A DNA stretch of 64,000 nucleotides from Bolinopsis microptera (lineage: Eukaryota > Ctenophora > Tentaculata > Lobata > Bolinopsidae), in contig NC_087077.1 in NCBI RefSeq assembly GCF_026151205.1, forward strand, positions 15,970,983-16,034,982. The letters run 5' to 3'. The position numbers and the translations under genes were made by a program. Below, one piece after another: positions 44,601 through 56,300 of this stretch (position 1 is its first letter; the number at the start of each line of letters is the position of its first letter). The notes beneath the pieces were generated by a model. That model was not told the DNA's origin, made no database searches, and worked only from the letters and a program-made list of their open reading frames with translations.

Positions 44601-45023
44601 AAGATGAGGGAACGTCTGGAGAAAGCAGAAAAACGGGAAGAGGAGGAGAAGCAGAAGGAAATAAATATCGGTAAGGTGAAATGGGGCTTGCCAGAGAAAG
44701 ATAGAGAATATGGCACGGCGGGGAAGTTGGAAATCCCTGAATTTGGTGAGTCAGAACACGAGAGTCAACAGAGAAATGTGGGCAAATTAAAAGTTCCCGC
44801 CAATTTAGAGAAGAAAAAACCACCACCTTTCAAGAGAACACTTTCTCAGGTAGGAAAATTAAAAATCCCCAACTTAGAGAAAGGTCTAGAAGATAGACCT
44901 AAAGTAAAACCCCAGTTCAAAAGAAGGCTGTCACAAGTGGGCACGTTTGATGTGGAGGCCAACAACGCAGTCGCACAAGCGCCTCTTACCAGACGTTTGT
45001 CCTGGAAGAAAAAGGAGATATAA
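41699..45023 (+). CDS. Giant charged coiled-coil / single-alpha-helix protein, one frameshift
   Basis: The likely start is the ATG at 41699 (MYSSPATQ). The N-terminus has four RSSYGPLRK repeats and three RWDPTR repeats. From about 42430 the protein is almost purely E/K/R/A/Q heptads (EREEQERE, then AEREAKEKAERE units), the composition of a stable single alpha helix or long coiled coil. The reading frame changes within the GA-rich stretch 43203-43245: the frame from 41699 stops at 43306, while the heptads continue in the frame ending at 45023. No GT-AG intron explains it, so it is an indel in a GA run or an assembly error. The tail has GKL(K/E)(I/V)P motifs and three basophilic kinase-like sites (KRTLSQ, KRRLSQ, TRRLSW). 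A cytoskeletal, ciliary or junctional scaffold role is a guess. It lies within the large dystrophin-family intron. Confidence 0.65.
41731..41838. repeat. 27-bp coding repeat (RSSYGPLRK)
   Basis: Four near-identical copies of a 27-base unit containing TCCTCCTACGGTCCACTCCG at the start of the coiled-coil gene, differing only at the codon for the ninth residue (R, H, H, P). Confidence 0.9.
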
Positions 45024-45140
45024 GGAGTGAGACTCTACCAGCTACCTATATTTACTAGACACTTCTGTACCCCGCCTCCCTCTCTTCAGACCTCCTCCTC
45101 TTTCTATAAAGCGTCGAGTGTTCTGTAGGGCAGGACCATT

Positions 45141-45380
45141 ACTGAGTGCTACTGAGTGCTACTGAGTGCTACTGAGTGCTACTGAGTGCTACTGAGTGCT
45201 ACTGAGTGCTACTGAGTGCTACTGGGTGCTACTGAGTGCTACTGAGTGCTACTGGGTGCTACTGGGTGCTGCTGGGTGCTACTGAGTGCTACTGGGTGCT
45301 ACTGAGTGCTACTGGGTGCTACTGGGTGCTACTGAGTGCTACTGAGTGCTACTGAGTGCTACTGGGTGCTACTGGGTGCT
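45141..45380. repeat. 10-bp satellite (ACTGAGTGCT), 24 units
   Basis: Exactly 24 ten-base units, with A/G variation at the fifth base (ACTGAGTGCT and ACTGGGTGCT) and one GCTGGGTGCT unit. It starts about 120 bases after the coiled-coil stop codon, so it probably lies in that gene's 3' untranslated region. Variant units cluster to the right, suggesting expansion from the left. Confidence 0.95.
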
Positions 45381-47319
45381 GCATGCAAGCTGGGAATGTG
45401 TCCAGAATTGCAGGTTCTCTTTTCTGTAGACAAAAACGCACGACCTTTAACTGTTTGATTTAAACATAAATACTGGAGAAACTTTTAACAAACAATCAAA
45501 CAATAGAACAATGTTATGCCAGCACTTACAGTGTTTTATGAACTTTATCTTGGATATCTTGATGACAATACGATATTAGATACTAGAAACCCGCCGCTAG
45601 TCGAAAGCTTTGTTCGAGGAAATTTTAAGCATCAGTTATGTTTTAATTTCTCTTCATCATATAGCCCCAAAACAATACTTTTTACCGCATCAAAAAATTT
45701 CAATCACAACCAAAGTTATAAATATATATAGGTATTTATCGGTCATCGCTAGTCAATGGTCAAACAATCCAACAAATATGCTTTAGTTCCCGAACCCTGC
45801 TTCACTGAAAATATATGAATTACACATTTGAATCATTTCGGTAAATGTCAGGTCCCTCATCGTCTCATTTGATAGATCTGTTCAAATTGAAGTTTTTACG
45901 TATGAAAGAATTGTGATAAATAAAAAAGGAAATTTGTGCTGAATGAAATTGGTAAAATGACATAATCTATCAAATGACTTTAGATCCTAAATCAAATAGG
46001 TTAATAAATGGATATTTACGTAGGTTGACAAAACGTTAATTCAAAATTATTATCATTATATGAAATTATTATATGAAAATTGATTGCTATGAAAATAAGT
46101 AATAGCTAGTTATGAAGACAATCCTTGAACACGGGATTCTTTGCAATATTGCCCCGACTTGACAGCACCAAGATATCCTTAGGATCGTGTGTTCTTGACA
46201 AAGCTTTGTTCGAGGAAATTTTAAAAATCAGTTATGTTTTAATTTCTCTTCATCATATAGCTCTGTTATACTGTAGACATAATGGAATTTATCTAACAAT
46301 GGCGACAGCGTTGTTAGTATTCGGATTCCCAAAACGATACTTTTTACCGCATCAAAAAATACCAATCACAACCAAAGTTATGAATATAAGTCATAGCGTG
46401 AGCGTAAATGTGAGCTAGTTTTGAAATTATGACGTAGCATACAGCATAACAACGCGCGTAGTTAAGATGTTTTTGCTCGCGCACGTGCATTTTAACGTTG
46501 CTACGCAACAGCGCAGTAAACCTTTGCTAAAATAACGACATTATTCTAACGGTTATTTTACCTCACTTCCGACGTTAATTATAAAAAATCTAAAGCCTAA
46601 ATCAAAATTCTAAGAATGCTATAGCCTATTCCTATCCTTTTTCTACAACCCTGCTAAAAATGGCGAGGTTTCAACTCCTTTTGCGAGCTGGGTTTGATTT
46701 CACCAGAGGGTCATTTTGAGGTCGATTTTCGGTGTTTTTTCTTCTATGTCCCCGTTGCCGGGGAAATTTCGTCAAGTTTAAATTATAGTATAGATATGTT
46801 GAGCTTGAAGGGTGTGTAAATATTGATCTGAAGTATTGTAATCGTTACATTTTATTATTAGTATTCGTGTTTTATCAGGTGAATCAGAGTTTTCCTCATC
46901 CCCTTCATAATATGACTGCAACAGAGAGGCATTTTCTCCTCCCCAAACAAATCACACTATTGCCATGCTATTGCCCTGTTACTGACTACGGTCAGACTAG
47001 TAGTAATAGTATTAGTAGTAGTAACAGCTGTTAAAGTAGAAGTGTCCTCGTGACTTGCCTCAAATACTGAACTACTTCCCTTTTTTGTGACTGAATACAC
47101 AATTAAAGAACTAGTCGTTTCTAAATTAAAAAACAAAATTGTAAAAGCCAGAAGTGGGAAAAAAGTGGGCACAAGTAGAACTAGCCGTTAGGGGTGCACT
47201 TTTGAGCTTTTACAGCCCCTTAAGGTGTACTTTTAGGACTTCAGTCTTCTTTCATATGATCCCGAATCCCGATATATTATATTAAATAGTAACCCATTCT
47301 AACAGTTATTTCACCGCAG
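45381..47319. other. End of the large intron, with a diverged repeat pair
   Basis: Two copies of an old repeat lie at about 45600-45730 and 46200-46395. They share AAGCTTTGTTCGAGGAAATT, CAGTTATGTTTTAATTTCTC and ACTTTTTACCGCATCAAAAA, with an extra 55 or so bases in the second. An open frame at 46869-47032 behind a possible acceptor shows no similarity to the missing ZZ exon. No gene was found. Confidence 0.5.
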
Positions 47320-50300
47320 GGCACCAAATCAGAGAGTATTAAAGACTTGACCGCATTGGTAAAAACATACTTCAGACCCAAATCCAGCAAACCTTCCACA
47401 AGGTTAGTGTCTTATGAGCTCCTAGAGCTAGTTTTTAATAGCTCAAGTCAGAATAAGCTACAATATAGAATAATGCTGGTGCCTGGTAATATCTCAATCT
47501 CGACAAATTACAAGATCAGGGAAAGATTCACATTCGCCAAAAAAACTGAGAATATCTGAATATACCCTAAGTATCTGCATCCTTTGCTCCTCTGAGAGAT
47601 CCAGGCGGAGTCTAGCTCAAAAGCACGCGCCAAATTATTATTACTGACTAGTGTGCGCAACCACATGTGCGCGGCTTAAAATAATTGAATCGAAATGACA
47701 TTGTATATAAATTATTGCCGGTAGTGGATTTCTTTCGATCAAAAGCTGGTAGCTCCTAATTAATTATTCATGAGGTCAATTCTAACACCGCACAAGTTAT
47801 CTGTAAATCTGAAATACCGGAAGATATGAAGCAGAACCCATTCGTGCAGAGCTGACACGACATATGACAACATTGCAATCTAATTTTGATCCGATGTTAT
47901 AGCGACTTAAACCGAAGTAAAATAAGTGATAAGCATCTAAATAAAAAAGAGTAGAATATGATTATTAACAGTTTATACAAGTTAAAATGTCCATACATTT
48001 CAGGGTACCCTCAGAAGGCAGACCTAAATCTACCGTGTCTCAGGTGAGATGCAGTTAGTTTATCATTAAATATAACAATGAGAGTGTGGTGTTACCTTAT
48101 ATAGGAATACATTTGGTCAGTTAGTTGAATAATTGGTCACTGGGCAAAAATTCCATCAAATCGGTCAAATTTCTGTTCAGAAATTTTCATATTTGAAAAT
48201 GGGACAGACTTTGTAAAATCAGAATTTTCGTTTTGTAAAGCTTTCTGTAGTAAGCTTCCTCCGACCGGAATCAAACTTCCAGCACCTCAATTGTGTCGTA
48301 TGGCATCTATAGTTGAGTGGCTAATTGGTTTCTGGAGAAGAATTCGGTCAAAACTGCTAAATTTCGGCCTGGCCAATTTCGTCTTCAAAAACTGAAAATG
48401 GGACAAGAAATGGGAGAATATGATTTTTCCATTTTGTGGGGTATTTTGACTTGGAGTACCTCAATTTGGTCTCATACCATCCTCAGTTAGCTGAATAATT
48501 GGTCACTGGGCAAAAATTCCATCAAATCGGTCAAATTTCTGTTCAGAAATTTTCATATTTGAAAATGGGACAGACTTTGTAAAATCAGAATTTTCGTTTT
48601 GTAAAGCTTTCTGTAGTAAGCTTCCTCCGACCGGAATCAAACTTCCAGCACCTCAATTGTGTCGTATGGCATCTATAGTTGAGTGGCTAATTGGTTTCTG
48701 GAGAAGAATTCGGTCAAAACTGCTAAATTTCGGCCTGGCAAATTTCGTCTTCAAAAACTGAAAATGGGACAAGAAATGGGAGAATATGATTTTTCCATTT
48801 TGTGGGGTATTTTGACTTGGAGTACCTCAATTTGGTCTCATACCATCCTCAGTTAGCTGAATAATTGGTCACTGGGCAAAAATTCCATCAAATCGGTCAA
48901 ATTTCTGTTCAGAAATTTTCATATTTGAAAATGGGACAGACTTTGTAAAATCAGAATTTTCGTTTTGTAAAGCTTTCTGTAGTAAGCTTCCTCCGACCGG
49001 AATCAAACTTCCAGCACCTCAATTGTGTCGTATGGCATCTATAGTTGAGTGGCTAATTGGTTTCTGGAGAATAATTCGGTCAAAACTGCTAAATTTCGGC
49101 CTGGCCAATTTCGGCTTCAAAAACTGAAAATGGGACAAGAAATGGGAGAATATGATTTTTCCATTTTGTGGGGTATTTTGACTTGGAGTACCTCAATTTG
49201 GTCTCATACCATCCTCAGTTAGCTGACTAATTGGTCACTGGGCAAAAATTCCATCAAATCGGTCAAATTTCTGTTCAGAAATTTTCATATTTGAAAATGG
49301 GACAGACTTTGTAAAATCAGAATTTTCGTTTTGTAAAGCTTTCTGTAGTAAGCTTCCTCCGACCGGAATCAAACTTCCAGCACCTCAATTGTGTCGTATG
49401 GCATCTATAGTTGAGTGGCTAATTGGTTTCTGGAGAAGAATTCGGTCAAAACTGCTAAATTTCGGCCTGGCCAATTTCGTCTTCAAAAACTGAAAATGGG
49501 ACAAGAAATGGGAGAATATGATTTTTCCATTTTGTGGGGTATTTTGACTTGGAGTACCTCAATTTGGTCTCATACCATCCTCAGTTAGCTGAATAATTGG
49601 TCACTGGGCAAAAATTCCATCAAATCGGTCAAATTTCTGTTCAGAAATTTTCATATTTGAAAATGGGACAGACTTTGTAAAATCAGAATTTTCGTTTTGT
49701 AAAGCTTTCTGTAGTAAGCTTCCTCCGACCGGAATCAAACTTCCAGCACCTCAATTGTGTCGTATGGCATCTATAGTTGAGTGGCTAATTGGTTTCTGGA
49801 GAAGAATTCGGTCAAAACTGCTAAATTTCGGCCTGGCCAATTTCGTCTTCAAAAACTGAAAATGGGACAAGAAATGGGAGAATATGATTTTTCCATTTTG
49901 TGGGGTATTTTGACTTGGAGTACCTCAATTTGGTCTCATACCATCCTCAGTTAGCTGACTAATTGGTCACTGGGCAAAAATTCCATCACATCGGTCAAAT
50001 TTCTGTTCTTTTTATTAAATACTTTTCAAATTTTACAGAGTACAGCAATAGATGAATATAAAATAGAATCGTTCAAAATATCGCCCCCATCTGTAAAATA
50101 TGATGGGCACCCAAACACGGTAAACACATAGTGAACTATGTCCGCAGTAACTTGGACCCATTACATCGAATTAATCTAAATCCAAAAATTTATGAAAAAC
50201 TATTTAAGAACAAACAAATCCATGGTGAATAACTGTGGATATAGAGTCAAAATTGGTATTTCAATACGTCAAATTCCAGATACATTAGATACAGGTCTGA

Positions 50301-53300
50301 AATGGTCATTAATGTGTGAGAAGGTGTGCGGGTGAAGTGTGATATGATGTTGAAAGTATAGGAAGGTAGATACAAAATTAATAAAACAAAAATAATAATA
50401 ATATGGGGAGCAAAGAGACTAGGCTAGACTGTTGTTTCACTATCCAATAAACATTTCCATAGATGCTTAGTGACCTCAGCTTTGAAAAGACTAGTAGACA
50501 CAATCTGTCTTACCTGTAAAGGGAGTCCATTCCACAGTATATGGGTTCTGTAGAAAAATGATTTTGCCAGTGGGCTATTTGAGGTACATGTGGTGTGTGA
50601 ATTCTGACTTAACTTAGGTAAAATTGATGACACAATAGACAGACTGTCGAGGTGGCAACGTCTTAGTCGAGAAGTGCCCTGATATAAAGAGAGATAGTGA
50701 GGCAGCGATACAGGAATTAAATTGTTAAGAACTTTGTGGAAAAAAATAAGATCATTCAAGTCAAACTTTTGAGACAAAGGGAGAATGTCGACAAGCTTGC
50801 ACTTTTTGACATATTGCTCAGGTGGATAACTGCGGCCCTCTTCATACAGAATCCATTTAATAGCTCTCTTTTGGAGACTTTCTAATTTATCACTAAGTGA
50901 TTTATTACAAGGGCGCCAGATTATGGAACAATTTTCGAATTGGCTACGAACCAGGGAGAGGTAAAGCGCCCGGCGACGTTTCTGATCAATGACAATATGG
51001 CCATCTCTTCTGACCATACCAAGTTGTTGGCAGGCCTTAGTATAAATTCTGTCGCACTGACTATTCCAACTTAGCTTAGGAGTAACATCGACTCCAAGAT
51101 CTTTTTCTAACTCTACATACACAAGAGGAGAGCCATCAAGATTATATGCGAATGGAGGAGATAAAGATGGTTTTCCTGAAACAATAAGCACTTTACATTT
51201 TGCTGGATGAAATCGCATTTTGTTTCTTAGTGCCCAGTCAGAGAGATAGTCTATATCCATTTGTAAATTAGTATTATCAGAAGATGAATGTATTTTACGC
51301 CAGATTTTTGTATCATCGGCATACAAAACAATATCAGTATTATCCGAAAGGCCAAGAGGAATATCATTGATAAACAATACAAAAAGTAAGGGACCAAGAA
51401 TAGAGCCCTGGGGGACACCAGAATTAACTGAGAGGGTAGATGACATCTCATTACCAATAACCACTCTTTGGTAACGGCCTTGAAGGTAATTGGTAAGAAA
51501 TTTGAGAAGTGTACCATCAATGTTATATAAGGTCTTTAGCTTATGAAGAAGGATATCATGATTTACAGAATCAAATGCCTTAGCAAAATCAAAATACACA
51601 ACATGATTGATAATGTTTTCGTTAAGAGACAATGCCAGGCTATCACAAAAGTCAACCATATTGGTTGTGCATGACTTGTGCTCTAGAAAACCATGCTGCC
51701 TGGGATCAAGAAGGGTACTTGTCAAAGAAAGCAGTTTACGTTTAACAATGCGCTCAAAAACTTTCATGACTAAACAAGTAAGGGATATTGGTCTATAGTT
51801 TTCAACCTCACTTTTCTTACCTTTCTTAAATATTGGGACAACATTTGCAAGTTTCCATTCTTGTGGAATGTAGCCGCTGTTGTAAGATCCACGAAAAATG
51901 CATGTTAGAGGGTAAGCTAAACCTACGGAACAATTTTTGAGAATTTTACCGTGTATGCCATCTGGTCCCTGGGCTTTATTTGAATTAATATTTGAAAGAA
52001 GCTTACGAACATCCCGATGATCGAAGTCAATATCAAAATCAACATCATTGACATAGGAGATGTCAGTGTCATAAAGTGAAGGATCCGAAAACTGGTTATA
52101 AAAGAAAGAATTGAAAAGTTCAGCTTGAGCTTTGGGTTTGAACCGAAGCTGTCCAGAATAACTAACACAATTAGGAATACGGCAGGAGTTAGATTTATAC
52201 TTAACATGTGACCAAAACTTCTTAGTTATAAGCGCTGGATCATCACTATTGAAAAGATTGTCTCTTATTTTGGCTGATGAAAGCCTCTTAAAATCTTTAC
52301 GGCTAGTAACAAACTTTAACTCATCAGAAATAGAACCAGAAATTTTAAATTTAGCTCTGAGTCTATCTTTTTTACGGCATGAAGAAAAAAGTTCACTGTC
52401 GAACCACGGGGGTTGAAACTCTGATTTAATAGTTACTTTAGGAATATGTATATCAACTAAATTCATAATGCAGTCTTTAACTAACTTCCAAGACGAATCA
52501 GGATCTAGGCATTCTAGGACTTGCCAATTAATCGAGCATAATTCACGATTAATCATGTCCCAGTTTGCTTTCTTATAATTATAGATTTTACGTTTAGGAG
52601 TTTTCTTGCGGGAAAAGGAGCTTTTAATTGAAAAAGTGACAGGAAAATGATCAGATTTGCACACGGAATGAGGATCACAGACATTCAAGTTATCAATTGT
52701 GTTATCATAATTACTGAGAAGAATGTCTAATGTATTACCACTTTTATGGGTGGGTGATGTGATCAACTGGGAGAGAGAAAGATCACTGAAAGAATCTATG
52801 AAGGATTGCTCAATAGGTACGGTACTGGATGAAGATAGCCAGTCTGTATGGGGGAGATTAAAATCACCAATAACATAGATTTTAGGGGGATTCTTTTTGG
52901 AAACTAGCTTGCGAATATAACTAACTATGACATCATGATTAGGTAACCCAAGAGTTCCTACTCTATAACAAGTACAGATTACAATACTCTCTTTGTTAGG
53001 AAAAGCAATTTTAACGGCAAGCATTTCTGCACCTAGGCTAACTGGTAGTCGGGTTGTAGTGACATCGAGATCAGACCGAACAGCCAAAAGAACACCACCT
53101 CCATTTTCCCTAAACTTTTTAGGGTTATTAGGATCTTGAGGATGAGTCTTTCTCGTGCGGTCATTGCGGAAGATTTCATATTGAGAAGAAGGAAAGATTT
53201 CGTTGCTAGAAATAGATTTTTTGAGCCAAGTCTCATTTAGGGCAATTATGTCAGGCTGCTCTATGTTAGCAAAGGATTGAAGTTCGGAAATCTTATTACC

Positions 53301-56300
53301 ATCAAGAAGGGGATGGGAGGAGCTTAGGTTACTGAAAGGAATAAGACCTTGGACATTTTGGTAGAGTACAGATAGGGAGTTGGGACCTGGATTAAGCATA
53401 GAAGGATTAACAAGAGTTATCAAAAGAAAGTTAAGAGAGAAAACCCAAAGAATGAATAAAGATACTAGACGCCTGAGGCGGCTGGAATACTTGACTCTAT
53501 TCATCTTACCAGGGAGAAGAACATTTCTTATAAACCATGAGGAGATAATTACAAAGAAAAGTTTGATGTGGGAGCAAGCAAGAAATGGTATAAGATAACG
53601 TGGGCTGTCAAGGAGTAGAGAGGAATGAATATTAGAATCTAGGGGGAATACGGTGTTCATGGACCTAGTTGTGGAGAGAAGAATTGGGAGAAGGTAAGTC
53701 ATGATGAGAGAATAGAAGAGAAACATATGATTATGAGAATTGTGGTTGATGTGTGGAGTGTATGGGGACTTGAATGTGTAAATTTTGTTAGGTATAAACG
53801 TGTTGATATGTATATGTGCATTTCTTGACTGTGTACGAGGCCTTTTGCATGCAAAAAGACCTATTCTAAGTCTAAACGATTCATTGTCTAACATATGGGA
53901 AAATGGGCAGTGACCGAATGTACCTGAAATAGGAGGCATAAAATTGAGAAAAAGATTAAATCAGAGATTTGTTTGAGTTTTAATTTTAGGCGCAACGTCT
54001 TAATCAAATATTAAATGAAAGAAAAGATCAAAGATTTAAATTCCCAGAAAATTATTTACAACCCTGTCAAAACTGTGTTCGTTTACAACAAACTTAAGCC
54101 AAGTGGACAATAAACCTACTCCTCTCATGTTGAGATGAAGCCAATCATGGTATAGAAGTTCATTACAGGATCTAAAGTCTCGAGTTAAAAAGTCTGAGAA
54201 ACAGTCTAAGAACACGCAATTATTATTTAGGCATAAGTCTTTAAGTAGATTATTAAAATCTAGAACATTCTTTGCTATGTAGGAATATAAACACTTAATA
54301 GGAAGACAACATTGGATAATTATAATTGCAGCGGGAAATAACTGCTTAGTGGTGTCAATTAAGTCATTAAGATACTTCCTAAGGAACTGAACCCCATACT
54401 TAGAATGTTTTATGTCATTTGTACCAACACTCAATATAATCTTTTCAATATCGTCAGCTTCTGCAGCTGCATGAGTTTTATGAAAATGCTGAATATTTTC
54501 AGTGATATCTCTAATTTTTGCACCACTTTGGGACACATTGATTACTTTCCTTCCCCGGAATCCCAACTTATTTGTCCGTACAAGTTTTGTCATTGACGTA
54601 CCAAACAGGACAGTGGTTTTTCTGCTCTTCGGTTTTCTTGGAGCATTTCGGTAGTAAAGGGTTGGTGTTGAGGTGGTGGTGGGCGGCATAGGAATTGTAG
54701 TGAGGACATTCTGCTCCCTGACTACATTTGTATCTGTCTTCGGTATCTGGCAGCGAAAAGATAAGCTATACCGAGTCTCCTTAGCTGATCTCTCTGCACG
54801 AACCTTGTGAAGACAATATTCCTGACACCCCGGTTTCATAATATACAAACTACAGTCCTTTGGGGTGATATGGCATTTACTGTTACATCGCTTATCCCCA
54901 TTTTCTGGAATTATGTCGAGGGTCCTCTCAGCTCCAAATGAAACTACATAAATACCTTGCGACTGGTCAAGAGACACCTCGTCGTCGTTGTGGTACCTAG
55001 TTGCACAAGCACCAGACTTGTACATGCTTGCTAGGCATGAGTTTAGCTTGCAGCCAAACTTGGAGTTGATATCATGCATAAGCTCTGATATCCCAGGATA
55101 ATTTAAAATATCGATTGGCTCCTTAGTCGTGGTGTGTCCATTTGAGGAAGACCATACATATTCTTCTCCAGTGGAAGTGAGCCACTTTGTGGCAGTTTTC
55201 ACAGCAGTTTGCTTGGCCATAAGTGTTTCAAGTTCAGACATCAACGTGCCATGTTGAACACTCTTGTTTTGAACAAAATCTGAATGCAACTCCAAGAAGT
55301 CCTCGCATTTAACAGAATCCCTCTTAAGTTTCATGACATTCTCAACACTGGCCTTAAGAGCTTTCAGCTCTTTTAATGAAAACGAGTTTAAAACATTGGT
55401 AACAGAATTCAGATCCATAGTGAAGGAAAGAGGGAGGAGAAGATGGCGGTGAGGGAGGAGAAAATGGCGAAGTCAATACTGTAGCCCAGGAAGTAGATGC
55501 GTTGCTTAGGATACAAACGGTCACGTCATAGTCTCTTCTATCGCTTTGACATTGGGACCTAATAAATGTATTTAATTGTAGTTGTGAAAATAGTTTAAAA
55601 CTGAAATTCAGAAATTTTCATATTTGAAAATGGGACAGACTTTGTAAAATCAGAATTTTCGTTTTGTAAAGCTTTCTGAAGTAAGCTTCCTCCGACCGGA
55701 ATCAAACTTCCAGCACCTCAATTGTGTCTTTTAGCATCTAAAGTTGAGTGGCTAATTGGTTTCAGGAGAGGAATTCGGTCAAAACTGCTAAATTTCGGCC
55801 TGGCCAATTTCGTTTCAAAAACTGAAAATGGGACAAGAAATGGGAGAATATGATTTTTCCATTTTGTGGGGTATTTTGACTTGGAGTACCTCAATTTGGT
55901 CTCATACCATCCTCAGTTAGCTGAATAATTGGTCACTGGGCAAAAATTCATCAAATCGGTCAAATTTCTGTTCACAAATTTTCATAGGCTCCTCAATCGA
56001 AATGTCACCCTCGTTGCTACATATGTCTTATCATCGAGAACCTTCACACTTATACAGATTTACACACCACTCTGACAACTACATTCAGTACGAATCAGCG
56101 GGAGACTACGAGACCATCACAACAGAGGACTGGTTTGCACGGAAAGGGAGACTCCCTCTCCAGACTCCCCTGCAGTACACATCCTGCCCTGCTCTTCAGG
56201 TTACTGATGAGAAACACATGCTGCTCCTTCAGCAACAAAACAACAACCTAGCCGCGCAGGTGGACAGGTTAGAATCTGGTTTATTTTACCTTATGTGGGC

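Larger units (their letters stand above)
50009..55606 (-). mobile_element. Full-length CR1/L2-type retrotransposon with AlkB-SGNH ORF1
   Basis: The borders are set by the satellite it interrupts: the repeat breaks off at AAATTTCTGTTC (about 50010) and resumes at TTCAGAAATTTTCAT (about 55607), so the insertion duplicated at most about 3 bases. Read on the minus strand it has a 5' leader of about 190 bases, ORF1 (460 codons), a gap of about 96 bases, ORF2 (up to 1171 codons) and a 3' untranslated region of about 415 bases without a clear poly-A tail. Both ORFs are uninterrupted, so the copy may be recent. An esterase-like ORF1 followed by APE endonuclease and reverse transcriptase is the CR1/L2 plan; the AlkB-like domain is the unusual addition. 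Confidence 0.9.

Noticed and set aside
43802-44716. 304-codon minus-strand Ser/Phe-rich ORF
   Set aside because: It is the antisense shadow of GAA/GAG/GCN-rich coiled-coil coding sequence.
46869-47032. Open frame after a ttttatcag acceptor
   Set aside because: It lacks cysteines and any similarity to the missing ZZ segment, and has no donor in the right phase.
55988-56088. Acceptor at 55987 formed by the satellite edge, extending the 56089 exon upstream
   Set aside because: It gives the wrong phase after the 48004-48043 exon. The acceptor at 56088 fits. An alternative start at the ATG at 56002 remains possible.
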